A stretch of 64,000 bases of DNA, taken from NCBI GenBank assembly GCA_029256085.1, contig JAQSYP010000001.1:1-64000 (forward strand). Direction: 5' to 3'. This DNA comes from Caryophanales bacterium. GTDB lineage: Bacteria; Bacillota; Bacilli; CAJFEE01. The notes under the pieces were generated by a model. It worked only from the letters and a program-made list of their open reading frames with translations. It did no database searches and had not been told where the DNA came from. Positions 47,748 through 56,859 of the stretch are shown piece by piece. Position 1 is the first letter of the stretch; every line of letters starts with the position of its first letter. The translations under genes were made by a program, and so were the position numbers.

Positions 47748-48821
47748 ATGCAAAAAAAATTATATCCTATTAAATTTATGTACTACACTTATAAGTATAT
47801 TTTTCCAGCTGTACACAAGTATTTAGATGTTTGGAAGGAAAAAGCAATTGCTATTCCAAATTTGGAACTTAGAAAACAGGCTTTAGCCTCTATCAATACA
47901 AAGACATTTCATTGTGAAGGTGGAGCAATTTTTGCATTTTTAACTAAAAATACAGTAGATGATTGCGTTAGATTTGTTGTTGCATTTCAAACGATTAGTG
48001 ATTACTTAGATAACTTATGTGATAGAAGCACATCACTTGATCCTGAAGATTTCACACAATTACATAAATCAATGGAAGATGCGCTTAATCCTGACGCTCC
48101 TTTGCAAAATTACTATATGTATCGTGAAGAGCAGAATGATGGAGGGTACTTACATAGTCTTGTAAAAGAATGTCAGGGGATTTTGCGTAAAATTAAAAAT
48201 TACGATGAAATTATGCCATTATTGACAGAGCTAAACGCATTATATAATGATCTTCAAGTTCATAAGCACGTAAGACATGATGAGAGAGAAGACCGACTTA
48301 TAAACTGGTTTGGCACACATCGTGAAAAAGTGCCACCGATGACATGGTATGAATTTTCTGCCTGTACAGGTTCGACACTCGCAATATTTTGTATGATTGC
48401 CTATGCCTTAAAGGAAGAACACGATAGACAACATTTTGAAACAATATTTAATGGGTATTTCCCGTTTATTCAAGGCGTACATATTCTTTTAGATTATTTA
48501 ATTGACATAGAGGAAGATAAAGCAGGCGGTGATTTAAACTTCTGCACTTATTATGAGAAGTTGAACCACTTATATGCGACACTGAAAAATTTCTATCAAC
48601 GGGCAAAGGAAATTTTAAAGGGTGTAGTTGATTACGCATTTCATTGTTTAGTTCTGGACTCATTGTTTGCGATGTATTTAGCTGATCCAAAAGTAAGTTT
48701 ATTGAAAGTGGAGAGGAATTTATTAAGGAAAATACGTGCAATAGGTGGTTTTAATACTAAGTTTTTTTATTGGAATGTGAAAGCATATCGGAAATTAAAG
48801 CCGCATAAGGTATTTGGGTAA
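47748..48821 (+). CDS. ytpB: Tetraprenyl-beta-curcumene synthase YtpB
   Basis: 357 aa DUF2600 family. B. subtilis YtpB cyclises C35 heptaprenyl diphosphate in the sesquarterpene pathway; FQTISDYLDNLCDRS contains the Asp-rich DxxxD region and LDYLIDIEEDKAGGD a second metal stretch. ATG 47748 after GGAGGT. Neighbour order ytoA-ytpB matches B. subtilis. Confidence 0.92.
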   Translation: MQKKLYPIKFMYYTYKYIFPAVHKYLDVWKEKAIAIPNLELRKQALASINTKTFHCEGGAIFAFLTKNTVDDCVRFVVAFQTISDYLDNLCDRSTSLDPEDFTQLHKSMEDALNPDAPLQNYYMYREEQNDGGYLHSLVKECQGILRKIKNYDEIMPLLTELNALYNDLQVHKHVRHDEREDRLINWFGTHREKVPPMTWYEFSACTGSTLAIFCMIAYALKEEHDRQHFETIFNGYFPFIQGVHILLDYLIDIEEDKAGGDLNFCTYYEKLNHLYATLKNFYQRAKEILKGVVDYAFHCLVLDSLFAMYLADPKVSLLKVERNLLRKIRAIGGFNTKFFYWNVKAYRKLKPHKVFG

Positions 48822-48825
48822 ATAA

Positions 48826-48851
48826 AAAAATCTAAGGAGAACCTTAGATTT
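48826..48851. terminator. Bidirectional terminator
   Basis: AAATCTAAGG / CCTTAGATTT between convergent genes. Confidence 0.8.
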
Positions 48852-48853
48852 GG

Positions 48854-48982
48854 TTATTCAGAAGTGTTTTTTGATTTCCTTTTTGTAAATTTTTCAATTA
48901 GCAATAGTGTTCCACCGATTAATATTATTGGAATAATAAATATACCACATAATATAAGTAATGCATTTAGCAACTTTACCAT
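48854..48982 (-). CDS. 42-aa single-TM membrane peptide
   Basis: MVKLLNALLILCGIFIIPII then LIGGTLLLIEKFTKRKS and a polar tail: one long hydrophobic helix and a basic end. Strong SD (AGGGGGAT) before ATG and a shared terminator with ytpB. It resembles in size and place the small YtzI-type peptides near ytpB in Bacillus, though I cannot confirm homology. Confidence 0.7.
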   Translation of the reverse strand: MVKLLNALLILCGIFIIPIILIGGTLLLIEKFTKRKSKNTSE

Positions 48983-49100
48983 AATACAATCCCCCTAGTT
49001 GGATTATTAAATTACGAAAAAAGAGCCTTACTTAATATTATTAGAAACCTTATTGCAATAAGAACGGGTTAATTTGTATATATTATTAAAATAAAAATCC

Positions 49101-49212
49101 GCAAAAAACTGCTCGCTTTCCGCGGGCACGGCCTCAACTAATTTTTGCAAGTTTTTCACTTGCAAAAATGGATTTCGGCTCGTGCTGTTCCCGCTGGAGT
49201 CGAGCAGTTTTA
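49101..49212. repeat. GCTCGCTTTCCGCGG palindromic element, copy E3
   Basis: GCAAAAAACTGCTCGCTTTC ... GCTGGAGTCGAGCAGTTTT; same internal CTTGCAAAAATGGAT hairpin as E2. Confidence 0.93.
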
Positions 49213-49247
49213 CACCCTTAAGTCACTTTTATTTATCTTAGAATATT

Positions 49248-49820
49248 TTACTTCTTTTCGATTGCTAAAATATATGGTGGGTTATTTTGTTGGTTTATAA
49301 ATCCGTATTGCAGAATGTGACCGACATCTTGTGAAAAGTCACTCAAATAATTTTTAATATCCTCACTTTCAATCATTCCTTCAGCATGACCAGGATATAT
49401 AACCAAAATTACAATTCCGCCCGAAACGGTATTATTTATTGCAGCATTAATTGCTTTAATAGTGCTTTCTGAATTAGTTGTAACTGTTTTATCACTACCT
49501 GGTAAATATCCAAGGTTAAAGATTGTAGCTTTGATTTTAGCCTTATGTTCGTCTTTCAAGTAGTTGTCGATAAATTCATGGGATTTCTGCAACAAAGTGA
49601 CCCTATTTAGTACATTATTTTCATTTAAGCGCTCTGTTGTTTTTTTTATAGCCGGTTCTTGAACGTCGAATCCGTAAACTTTTCCTTTATCACCAACGAG
49701 GTTTGCTAGAAAAAGTGTGTCGTGACCATTACCAACTGTTGCATCGATAACGATATCTCCTTCACATACAAACTCTTCTAATAAAAACTTAGCATACTGT
49801 AACACTTTTTTGATTTTCAT
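49248..49820 (-). CDS. mnmM: tRNA wobble-uridine methyltransferase MnmM (YtqB)
   Basis: 190 aa Rossmann SAM methyltransferase: VIDATVGNGHDTLFLANLVG (SAM loop), VYGFDVQEPAIKKT and FNLGYLPGSDK (catalytic NLGYLPG). The YtqB family was shown to make the final methyl of mnm5(s2)U in Gram-positives. Two bp from ytqA, one operon with it. Confidence 0.92.
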   Translation of the reverse strand: MKIKKVLQYAKFLLEEFVCEGDIVIDATVGNGHDTLFLANLVGDKGKVYGFDVQEPAIKKTTERLNENNVLNRVTLLQKSHEFIDNYLKDEHKAKIKATIFNLGYLPGSDKTVTTNSESTIKAINAAINNTVSGGIVILVIYPGHAEGMIESEDIKNYLSDFSQDVGHILQYGFINQQNNPPYILAIEKK

Positions 49821-49822
49821 AA

Positions 49823-50776
49823 TTAATTATTCCTTACAAATTTTTTTCCTTGCCAAGTGTCCTGGGCAAGAAGCTCAGCATCAATGGCATTTAATACTTC
49901 CCATTTTTTCAAACTCCACATCGGCCCAATCATAAGATCACGTGGACCATCGCCGGTTAATCGGTGGATAATTATTTCTGGTGGAATTAATTCTAATTGT
50001 TTCACAACTAGTCTAACGTAGTCATCTTTTTCCATTAGTTTTAGATCTCCACGTTCGTATTGCTTGACCATTGGCGTATCTTTTAATAGATGTAGTAAAT
50101 GGATTTTAACTCCTTGAACATCGAGTTGGCTGATTTCACGGACGGTTTCGAGCATCATTTCTTCGTTTTCTAATGGTAAGCCGTCGATTATGTGGCAACA
50201 AACTCGGATATTATGTTTTCGTAATTTTTCAACAGCTTTCTTATATGTTTCATAAGTATAGGCACGGTTAATGAGCTTGGCAGTTGAGTCATGTATCGTT
50301 TGAAGCCCCATTTCAATCCAAAGATACGTACGTTTATTTAGTTCGGCTAAGTACTCTATAACGTCATCTGGAAGACAATCTGGCCTCGTCCCAATCGAAA
50401 TGCCAACAACATTTTCATACGAAATAGCTTCTTCAAATTTTTCTTTTAGAACAGAAACGGGAGCATAAGTGTTTGTAAAAGCTTGGAAATATGCAATATA
50501 TTTACCACTTTTCCACTTATCGTGCATTCTTATTTTAATTTTTTCGAATTGCTCACTTAAAGGCTCTGCACGATTACCTGCATAATCACCAGAACCCGAT
50601 GAACTACAGAAAGTACAACCACCGTATGTAACGAAACCGTCCCGATTCGGACATGTGAACCCGCCATCTAAAGATATTTTCATTACTTTCTCACCGAAAT
50701 GCTCACGTAAATGGTAATTCCATGTATGGTATCTTTTGTTATCAAATGAGTATTTAAAAGGATTATTATTTTTCAA
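49823..50776 (-). CDS. ytqA: Radical SAM protein YtqA (TIGR01212 family)
   Basis: 317 aa. The N-terminal CPNRDGFVTYGGCTFCSSSG gives the three Fe-S Cys (C-x9-12-C-x2-C pattern), followed by a TIM barrel with GIGTRPD-type motif (ISIGTRPDCLPDD) and a second Cys pair region. It is always beside ytqB; the tRNA wobble pathway is suspected. Highly conserved in Bacillus. Confidence 0.92.
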   Translation of the reverse strand: MKNNNPFKYSFDNKRYHTWNYHLREHFGEKVMKISLDGGFTCPNRDGFVTYGGCTFCSSSGSGDYAGNRAEPLSEQFEKIKIRMHDKWKSGKYIAYFQAFTNTYAPVSVLKEKFEEAISYENVVGISIGTRPDCLPDDVIEYLAELNKRTYLWIEMGLQTIHDSTAKLINRAYTYETYKKAVEKLRKHNIRVCCHIIDGLPLENEEMMLETVREISQLDVQGVKIHLLHLLKDTPMVKQYERGDLKLMEKDDYVRLVVKQLELIPPEIIIHRLTGDGPRDLMIGPMWSLKKWEVLNAIDAELLAQDTWQGKKFVRNN

Positions 50777-50903
50777 AATTTCACCTTGCTTTAAGAAATA
50801 GATATTTGAATTTTATCATTAGTAATATATAACAACAAATTATTATGATTAATTTTTTCGTTTAGGAAAAAATAACCGTGTAAAACTCTTTAGGAGGATT
50901 AAC

Positions 50904-51176
50904 ATGGGAATAAGACATAGTATTGAAGTATTCGTTGAAAATGCAACGCAAACAATGGCAAAAGCTGAATATATGATTTCTGAGGCGAGTAAAGTTGAGC
51001 GCAATCATTACCCACCAAGTGAGTACACTAGCGCCCAACAAGAACTTGAAAAAACACTTCAAGAATTAGATACGTTAATGGCGAGTTCAAATGCTCAACA
51101 GCGAGCCGACCTACAACGTCTGAAAAATCAGTTGTTAACAGTGCAACATGATATGATTACAAATCCTTATTTATAG
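50904..51176 (+). CDS. ytzC: DUF2524-family protein YtzC
   Basis: 90 aa all-helical protein (RHSIEVFVENATQTMAKAEYMI, then ELEKTLQELDTLM heptads). SD TAGGAGG. Function unknown. Likely cotranscribed with the 56-aa gene 12 bp downstream. Confidence 0.85.
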   Translation: MGIRHSIEVFVENATQTMAKAEYMISEASKVERNHYPPSEYTSAQQELEKTLQELDTLMASSNAQQRADLQRLKNQLLTVQHDMITNPYL

Positions 51177-51188
51177 GAGGAATTAGAG

Positions 51189-51359
51189 ATGGTTAGAAAA
51201 AGAAGTAAATCTAATAATCCGGAGCAGAAATCAAATTTCGCAAAAAATATGATGACTGAAATGGGCGAAGATGATCCAGTTAAAAAACTTAAACTGCAAA
51301 ATTCTAAAAAATCCCAACCAGTTAAATCAAACCAAAAAAATCAAGAATCAAAAGAATAA
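51189..51359 (+). CDS. 56-aa basic, disordered small protein
   Basis: Starts MVRKRSKSNNPEQKSNFAKN and ends NQKNQESKE: 13 Lys, many Asn/Gln/Ser, one acidic patch GEDDP. SD GGAGG at the end of ytzC. Composition resembles small spore proteins, but no SASP motif is present. Confidence 0.75.
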   Translation: MVRKRSKSNNPEQKSNFAKNMMTEMGEDDPVKKLKLQNSKKSQPVKSNQKNQESKE

Positions 51360-51365
51360 CATTTA

Positions 51366-51402
51366 AGAGGAGTTGTCCCAATTAGGGCCAACTTCTTTTT
51401 TA
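51366..51402 (+). terminator. Terminator after the ytzC operon
   Basis: AGGAGTTGTCCC / AGGGCCAACTTCT with T-run. Confidence 0.8.
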
Positions 51403-51419
51403 ATGTATGGATCAAATAA

Positions 51420-51530
51420 TTATATCTTCGGATCGAAAAATTAAATTTTGGATTGAAAAATTAAAGTTTTGGATTAAAAAATCATTTTTTGGATTAAAAA
51501 AACTATTTTTGGATCAAAAACTTAGATCAA
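51420..51530 (+). repeat. 20-21-nt array, family B (copy B2)
   Basis: GGATCGAAAAATTAAATTTT and GGATTGAAAAATTAAAG-type units; five GGAT keywords 20-21 bp apart, the tails variable. Confidence 0.88.
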
Positions 51531-51569
51531 TCACAAACCATTTTTTTAGGTTATTATTAAATAATAGGA

Positions 51570-52412
51570 ATGGAGTTGATTAAGATCTTAAATAACAAAA
51601 TATTATGGTCTCTACTCGTAATAATTTTTCTTATGATATTTTTACATATTCAAAATAACTGGTTAGAAACAACAGATATATCGGTTAAGTCACAAAAAAC
51701 ACCTGATAATTTCAAAGGATATAAAATAGTCCAGTTATCTGATTTACATAATAAAATGTTCGGTAAAAATCAAGAGACATTAGTTGAGAAAGTAGAAAAA
51801 ATTAATCCGGATATTATAGTTATCACAGGCGACATCATTGATAGTCGTAGATATGATTCAAATCCAAGTTTAACTTTAGTAAAAAAACTGGCTCCAAATT
51901 ACCCGATCTACTATATTACTGGAAATCATGAACAGAGAATAGATGGATTAGATGGTCTAATTGAAAAGCTAAAAGCAAACGGTGTTGTTGTTTTAAGCAA
52001 TGAATCAGTTGAAATTGAAATTAAGGGTCAAGAGATTCTCCTGTCTGGTGTAGAAGATCCATCTTTCCCAGTCGATTCTTATGATGAGAATGAACAAATC
52101 GCACGTAATCTTGAAAAAGTACAAAAAGAGGATATTTTAAATATTTTACTATCCCACCGTCCAGAATACTTCGAGCAGTATGTTGAGTCTAATTTTGATC
52201 TAGTTTTCTCTGGACATGCACATGGTGGTCAATTTGACTTACCTTTTTTGGGGGGAGTATTAGCGCCAAACCAAGGATTGTTTCCTAAGTATACTAAAGG
52301 TATTCATTCGAAAAATAATACTAAAATGATTGTCAGTAGAGGACTTGGAAATAGTATTTTTCCTTTTAGGTTATTTAATAGGCCTGAAATTATAGTTGCT
52401 ACTTTAAAATAG
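51570..52412 (+). CDS. Membrane-anchored metallophosphoesterase (YkuE-like)
   Basis: 280 aa. One TM anchor (LWSLLVIIFLMIFLHIQNN), then the two-metal core: QLSDLHN, ITGDIID, ITGNHEQR, LLSHRPE and FSGHAHGGQFDLP. Acts outside the membrane on an unknown phosphoester; the UDP-diacylglucosamine or LTA-type substrates of relatives are only possibilities. Start uncertain among ATG 51570 and nearby codons as the SD (AGGAATGGAG) overlaps it. Confidence 0.88.
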   Translation: MELIKILNNKILWSLLVIIFLMIFLHIQNNWLETTDISVKSQKTPDNFKGYKIVQLSDLHNKMFGKNQETLVEKVEKINPDIIVITGDIIDSRRYDSNPSLTLVKKLAPNYPIYYITGNHEQRIDGLDGLIEKLKANGVVVLSNESVEIEIKGQEILLSGVEDPSFPVDSYDENEQIARNLEKVQKEDILNILLSHRPEYFEQYVESNFDLVFSGHAHGGQFDLPFLGGVLAPNQGLFPKYTKGIHSKNNTKMIVSRGLGNSIFPFRLFNRPEIIVATLK

Positions 52413-52498
52413 ACAGTAATCCCCGAGTTTTCTTTGTTGAATATATTTGTGAACTGCTCTAAAATCATAATGTTGACCAAAAAAAGGGAGAGTTCACA

Positions 52499-53698
52499 AT
52501 GCCAAATAAAGTTAAATGGCTAGTTATAGCTATGGTTATATTTCTAATGGGGTTATCGTTTCTATGGCCGTTGAATTCGATCTACTTGCACAATGAGCTT
52601 GGCAAAAGTATGTACGTTACAGGAATTGTTCTAGTATTTTTCAACCTAACAAACCTTATTGGGAATTTTGTCGGTGGTTGGATGTTTGATAAATTTGGAA
52701 GCAAAAAGGCAATAAGTATTGGCGTTACAATTAGTACTATTGGATTAATAAGTATGCTAATTGACAAGGGTTGGCCAAACTTTGCAGTTAACATAGCAGT
52801 AATTAGCTTGGGCACTGGTCTAGTATTTCCGGCAATGTATGCCCTCGCTGCAGTAATTTGGCCAGAAGGCGGCCGCAAAACATTTAACTATATGTATGTT
52901 GCAGCAAATCTAGGGGTTGCAGCAGGATCTTCGGTAGCTGGAATAATTGCGGATATTTCTTTTACGTATGCGTATGCAGCAAACCTAGCATTATTTTTAT
53001 TATTTTACGTAATCATGATCACTAAAGTTAATATGAGTAGTGAGCATAAAAAAGAAAATAAGCAGAGTGTAAAGGGATTTGCTGAAAGACCAGCGACTAA
53101 CTTACTTGTATCATTTACATTATTAAATTTTGGATATTTGTTATGTTGGTTTGCCTATGTTCAGTGGCAGACACCGATAGCAACAGAAGTTATAAAAAAT
53201 GGAGTAAGCTTATCAGAATACTCGTTGTTTTGGACTATGAATGGGATTGTTATTGTTGTTGGCCAGCCAATTTTAAATAAGGTAATTGAAAAGTGGCTTC
53301 ATAGTAATAAAAGTCAAATATATGCTGGATATGTAGTATTTATTTTATCTGTTCTATATTTATTTACTGCAAGCAGTTTTAAAGATTTTATGTTCGCTAT
53401 GTTTTTGATGACGGTAGCGGAAATGTTAATATGGCCAGCGATTCCTGCGATAGCGGATAAGCTAGCACCAGTTGGGCAAACTGGCAAATACCAAGGTATT
53501 GTCGGTGCTATGAGTTCAGCAGGCCGTATGTTTGGTCCAGTTGTTGGTGGGGTAATCTATGATAGTAAAGGTATAGACGCAGTTTATACATTTCTAGTTG
53601 GACTGTTAATATTCGGTTTTTTATCTGTAATCTTATCGTTCAAACTATCTGAAAGACATATCAAACAAGTACAAATCGCAGAAACAACAACAGCATAA
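52499..53698 (+). CDS. Major facilitator superfamily transporter
   Basis: 399 aa, twelve TM helices. MFDKFGSKKAISIG is the MFS loop-2 motif and the C-half repeat ends GPVVGGVIYDSKGIDAVY. YttB/drug-efflux-like subgroup; substrate unknown. SD AAAGGGAGAG. Confidence 0.9.
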   Translation: MPNKVKWLVIAMVIFLMGLSFLWPLNSIYLHNELGKSMYVTGIVLVFFNLTNLIGNFVGGWMFDKFGSKKAISIGVTISTIGLISMLIDKGWPNFAVNIAVISLGTGLVFPAMYALAAVIWPEGGRKTFNYMYVAANLGVAAGSSVAGIIADISFTYAYAANLALFLLFYVIMITKVNMSSEHKKENKQSVKGFAERPATNLLVSFTLLNFGYLLCWFAYVQWQTPIATEVIKNGVSLSEYSLFWTMNGIVIVVGQPILNKVIEKWLHSNKSQIYAGYVVFILSVLYLFTASSFKDFMFAMFLMTVAEMLIWPAIPAIADKLAPVGQTGKYQGIVGAMSSAGRMFGPVVGGVIYDSKGIDAVYTFLVGLLIFGFLSVILSFKLSERHIKQVQIAETTTA

Positions 53699-53784
53699 AG
53701 AACGTTATCACATTAACTTGTTTTTTTGAATAATTATAGTTAAAATAAGGAAATAATGACAAAATATTCTATACAATGACAAAG

Positions 53785-54004
53785 GAATAGTAGTAAGTCG
53801 AATACTTCAGAGAGTTGACGGATGGTGAAAGTCAATAGTAATGAGCTTATGAACTCGCCTTTTAGTACTAGTATTGAAAATAGTAAATACTAGCGTTGAT
53901 CAGCGATAATGATTTCAAGTGAGTACGAAAATGTGCTAATTTGGGTGGTACCGCGGGAACTTATAGCTCTCGTCCCTATGTTTATTTAGGGACGGAGCTT
54001 TTTT
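53785..54004 (+). ncRNA. T-box riboswitch, leuS leader
   Basis: Stem I with GGATGGTGAAAG loop, specifier loop GAACTCGCC in which CTC (53854-53856) codes Leu, T-box GGGTGGTACCGCGG (53943-53956) and terminator AGCTCTCGTCCCTA / TTAGGGACGGAGCT plus T-run. The T-box base T would pair with discriminator A, as in the tRNA-Leu seen at 7-95. Confidence 0.95.
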
Positions 54005-54114
54005 AGCTATAAGGAAAGTATAAACTTCGGGGTAGTTCATACTTTCCTAACGCATAAGTGCAACTACGGCTCTGCCGTCGCCCTTAAGGCTCGGCAATCG
54101 CCGAGTTTTCTTTA
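54004..54114 (+). repeat. Post-terminator repeat element (PTR), copy 4, inside the leuS leader
   Basis: AGCTATAAGGAAAGTATAAA ... CGCCGAGTTTTCTTTA, full length, placed between the T-box terminator and the leuS SD (TAGGAGG, 25 bp on). It must be crossed by every leuS transcript. Confidence 0.95.
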
Positions 54115-54139
54115 TTTGAATTAATTAGGAGGATTTTGA

Positions 54140-56560
54140 ATGGCTTTTAATCATCACGAAATCGAGAAAAAATGGCAAAAAGTTTGGGAAGAGAATAAAA
54201 CATTTAAGACGACTGAAGATACGTCTAAGCCTAAATTTTATGCTTTAGACATGTTTCCATATCCATCAGGAGCTGGTCTTCACGTAGGTCATCCTGAAGG
54301 TTATACTGCAACTGATATTTTATCAAGAATGAAGCGTATGCAGGGTTATAATGTTTTACACCCAATGGGTTGGGATGCATTCGGATTACCAGCAGAGCAG
54401 TATGCACTTGATACTGGAAATGACCCAGCAGAGTTCACTGAGCAAAATATAAATACATTCCGTCGTCAAATTAAGGCGCTTGGTTTTTCATATGATTGGG
54501 ATCGTGAAGTAAATACAACTGATCCTAACTACTACAAGTGGACACAATGGATTTTCTTGAAAATGTACGAAAAGGGCTTAGCGTACATAGATGAAATTCC
54601 AGTAAACTGGTGTCCAGCACTTGGAACGGTTCTAGCTAATGAAGAAGTAATTGATGGTCTATCTGAGCGTGGTGGTCATCCTGTAGAACGCCGTCCGATG
54701 AAGCAATGGATTTTAAGAATAACCGAATATGCAGATCGTTTATTAGAAGACTTAAACGAATTAGACTGGCCTGAAAGTTTAAAAGAAATGCAACGTAACT
54801 GGATCGGACGTTCAGAAGGTGCGGAAGTTAAGTTCCAAGTTGACGGATACGAAGATCAAATTACTGTTTTCACTACTCGTCCTGATACACTTTTCGGTGC
54901 AACATACTTAGTTTTAGCTCCTGAACATGCGTTAGTTAGTAAAATTACAACTGGGGAACAAAAAGCTGCAGTTGAGTCATATATCGATTCTATCAAGTCT
55001 AAATCTGACTTAGAAAGAACAGAACTTTCTAAAGAAAAGACTGGTGTCTTCACAGGTGCTTACGCAGTGAACCCAGTTGATTCATCTAAGAAAGTGCCTA
55101 TTTGGATTGCTGATTATGTATTAGCTACTTATGGAACTGGAGCAATCATGGCTGTACCAGCACATGACGAGCGTGATCATGAGTTCGCTAAAAAGTTTGA
55201 CTTACCAATCGTTGAAGTTGTAGAAGGCGGAAACGTTGATGAAGCAGCTTACGTTGGAGACGGTCTGCACGTTAACTCAGCATTTTTAAATGGATTAAAT
55301 AAAGAAGACGCTATTGAAAAAATGATTTCCTGGTTAGAGGCTTCTAAAGCAGGAACTAAAAAAGTTACTTATCGTCTGCGTGATTGGTTATTCTCACGCC
55401 AACGTTATTGGGGTGAGCCAATCCCAGTAATTCACTGGGAAGATGGTACAATGACAGCTGTTCCTTACGAGGACTTACCATTAGTTTTACCAAAGACTGA
55501 AGACATCCGTCCATCAGGTACTGGTGAATCACCACTCGCAAACATCGAAGATTGGGTAAGCGTTGTTGACCCTATTACTGGTAAGAAAGGTCGCCGTGAA
55601 ACGAACACGATGCCACAGTGGGGCGGAAGCTGTTGGTACTATTTAAGATACATCGATCCACATAATGCTGATGCGTTAGCTGATGCTGAAAAGTTAAAGC
55701 AATGGTTACCAGTTGATGTTTATATCGGAGGTGCAGAGCACGCAGTTCTTCATTTACTGTACGCTCGTTTCTGGCATAAGTTTTTATATGATCTTGGAGT
55801 TGTTCCGACTAAAGAGCCATTCCAAAAACTATTTAATCAAGGTATGATTCTTGGTTCAAACAATGAAAAAATGAGTAAATCAAAAGGTAACGTTGTAAAC
55901 CCTGATGATATTATTGATAGCCACGGTGCAGATACGTTAAGAACTTATGAAATGTTCATGGGGCCACTTGATGCATCAATCGCATGGAGTGAAAATGGAT
56001 TAGATGGTTCACGTCGTTTCTTAGACCGCGTATGGCGTTTGTTCGTTGACGAAAATAATAATCTTACTGGAAAAATTAGTGCTGAAGCAGAGGGCGGTTC
56101 TTTAGAAAAGTTATATAACCAAACTGTGAAAAAAGTTACCGAGGACTTCGAAAACCTACGTTTCAATACAGCTATTTCACAAATGATGGTATTCATAAAC
56201 GAAGCTTATAAAACTGAGGCTTTACCTAAGTCATTCATGGAAGGCTTTGTGAAGTTATTGTCACCAATCGCTCCACATCTTGCTGAAGAGCTTTGGGATA
56301 AGTTAGGTCACAATGACACTATAACTTACGAAGCTTGGCCGACATATGATGAATCTAAACTAGTTGATGACACTATTGAAATTGTATTCCAAGTTAATGG
56401 TAAGGTTCGTGGCAAAGGGCTAGTACCGAAAACAGCTACTAAGGAAGAAATGGAACAAGCAGCATTCGATGCAGTTTTAGTACAGGAACACATTGAGGGT
56501 AAAACTGTTCGCAAGGTAATCACAATTCCTGGTAAAATTGTAAATATTGTAGCAAATTAA
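54140..56560 (+). CDS. leuS: Leucyl-tRNA synthetase LeuS
   Basis: 806 aa. [20 protein letters not shown] (HIGH-type HVGH), editing domain around 225-410 ([19 protein letters not shown] and the GAVNPV-like stretch), and [20 protein letters not shown] (KMSKS). Complete C-terminal domain. Codons strongly biased. Regulated by the T-box. Confidence 0.98.
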   Translation: MAFNHHEIEKKWQKVWEENKTFKTTEDTSKPKFYALDMFPYPSGAGLHVGHPEGYTATDILSRMKRMQGYNVLHPMGWDAFGLPAEQYALDTGNDPAEFTEQNINTFRRQIKALGFSYDWDREVNTTDPNYYKWTQWIFLKMYEKGLAYIDEIPVNWCPALGTVLANEEVIDGLSERGGHPVERRPMKQWILRITEYADRLLEDLNELDWPESLKEMQRNWIGRSEGAEVKFQVDGYEDQITVFTTRPDTLFGATYLVLAPEHALVSKITTGEQKAAVESYIDSIKSKSDLERTELSKEKTGVFTGAYAVNPVDSSKKVPIWIADYVLATYGTGAIMAVPAHDERDHEFAKKFDLPIVEVVEGGNVDEAAYVGDGLHVNSAFLNGLNKEDAIEKMISWLEASKAGTKKVTYRLRDWLFSRQRYWGEPIPVIHWEDGTMTAVPYEDLPLVLPKTEDIRPSGTGESPLANIEDWVSVVDPITGKKGRRETNTMPQWGGSCWYYLRYIDPHNADALADAEKLKQWLPVDVYIGGAEHAVLHLLYARFWHKFLYDLGVVPTKEPFQKLFNQGMILGSNNEKMSKSKGNVVNPDDIIDSHGADTLRTYEMFMGPLDASIAWSENGLDGSRRFLDRVWRLFVDENNNLTGKISAEAEGGSLEKLYNQTVKKVTEDFENLRFNTAISQMMVFINEAYKTEALPKSFMEGFVKLLSPIAPHLAEELWDKLGHNDTITYEAWPTYDESKLVDDTIEIVFQVNGKVRGKGLVPKTATKEEMEQAAFDAVLVQEHIEGKTVRKVITIPGKIVNIVAN

Positions 56561-56567
56561 TTTAGTT

Positions 56568-56597
56568 AAACAACGGGCTTCGGCTCGTTGTTTTTTT
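56568..56597 (+). terminator. Terminator after leuS
   Basis: AACAACGGGC-ttcg-GCTCGTTG followed by seven T. Confidence 0.9.
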
Positions 56598-56604
56598 GTT
56601 TGTT

Positions 56605-56700
56605 ATTCGACAACGCGGTGCAAAAAATCTAAAATGCGGTGCAGTCTTCAGAAAAAGCGGTGCAAAAAAGTTGTTTCGTGGTGCAATCACAGATATAACT
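56605..56700 (+). repeat. 21-nt phased keyword array, family D (GCGGTGCA)
   Basis: GCGGTGCA / GTGGTGCA at 56615, 56636, 56657 and 56678: exactly 21 bp apart, with the other 13 bp of each unit different. Preceded by ATTCGACAAC, as in the array at 1466. Confidence 0.92.
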
Positions 56701-56766
56701 TGTGTGTCATTTTTTTCCTAATATGATAAAATATATTGAACTATTTAAAGAACGGAGTGATGTATT

Positions 56767-56808
56767 ATGTTGAGAATTGAGATTGTATTAAAGGTGACTT
56801 CAGCTTAA
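56767..56808 (+). CDS. 13-residue leader peptide of the RsgA-like gene
   Basis: MLRIEIVLKVTSA, with SD GGAGTG 7-9 bp upstream. A hairpin GAAGGGCG...CGTCCTTC (56812-56842) follows, then the gene's SD. The layout is that of a ribosome-stalling attenuator, as upstream of erm and other ribosome-protection genes. Confidence 0.6.
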   Translation: MLRIEIVLKVTSA

Positions 56809-56811
56809 TTT

Positions 56812-56842
56812 AGAAGGGCGCAAACAAGATTGTCGTCCTTCA
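56812..56842 (+). promoter_or_regulatory. Possible attenuator hairpin
   Basis: GAAGGGCG / CGTCCTTC with one G-T pair and a 15-nt loop (GCAAACAAGATTGT within), between the leader stop and the RsgA-like SD (CAGGAGG). Confidence 0.5.
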
Positions 56843-56859
56843 TATTTCAGGAGGACAAA

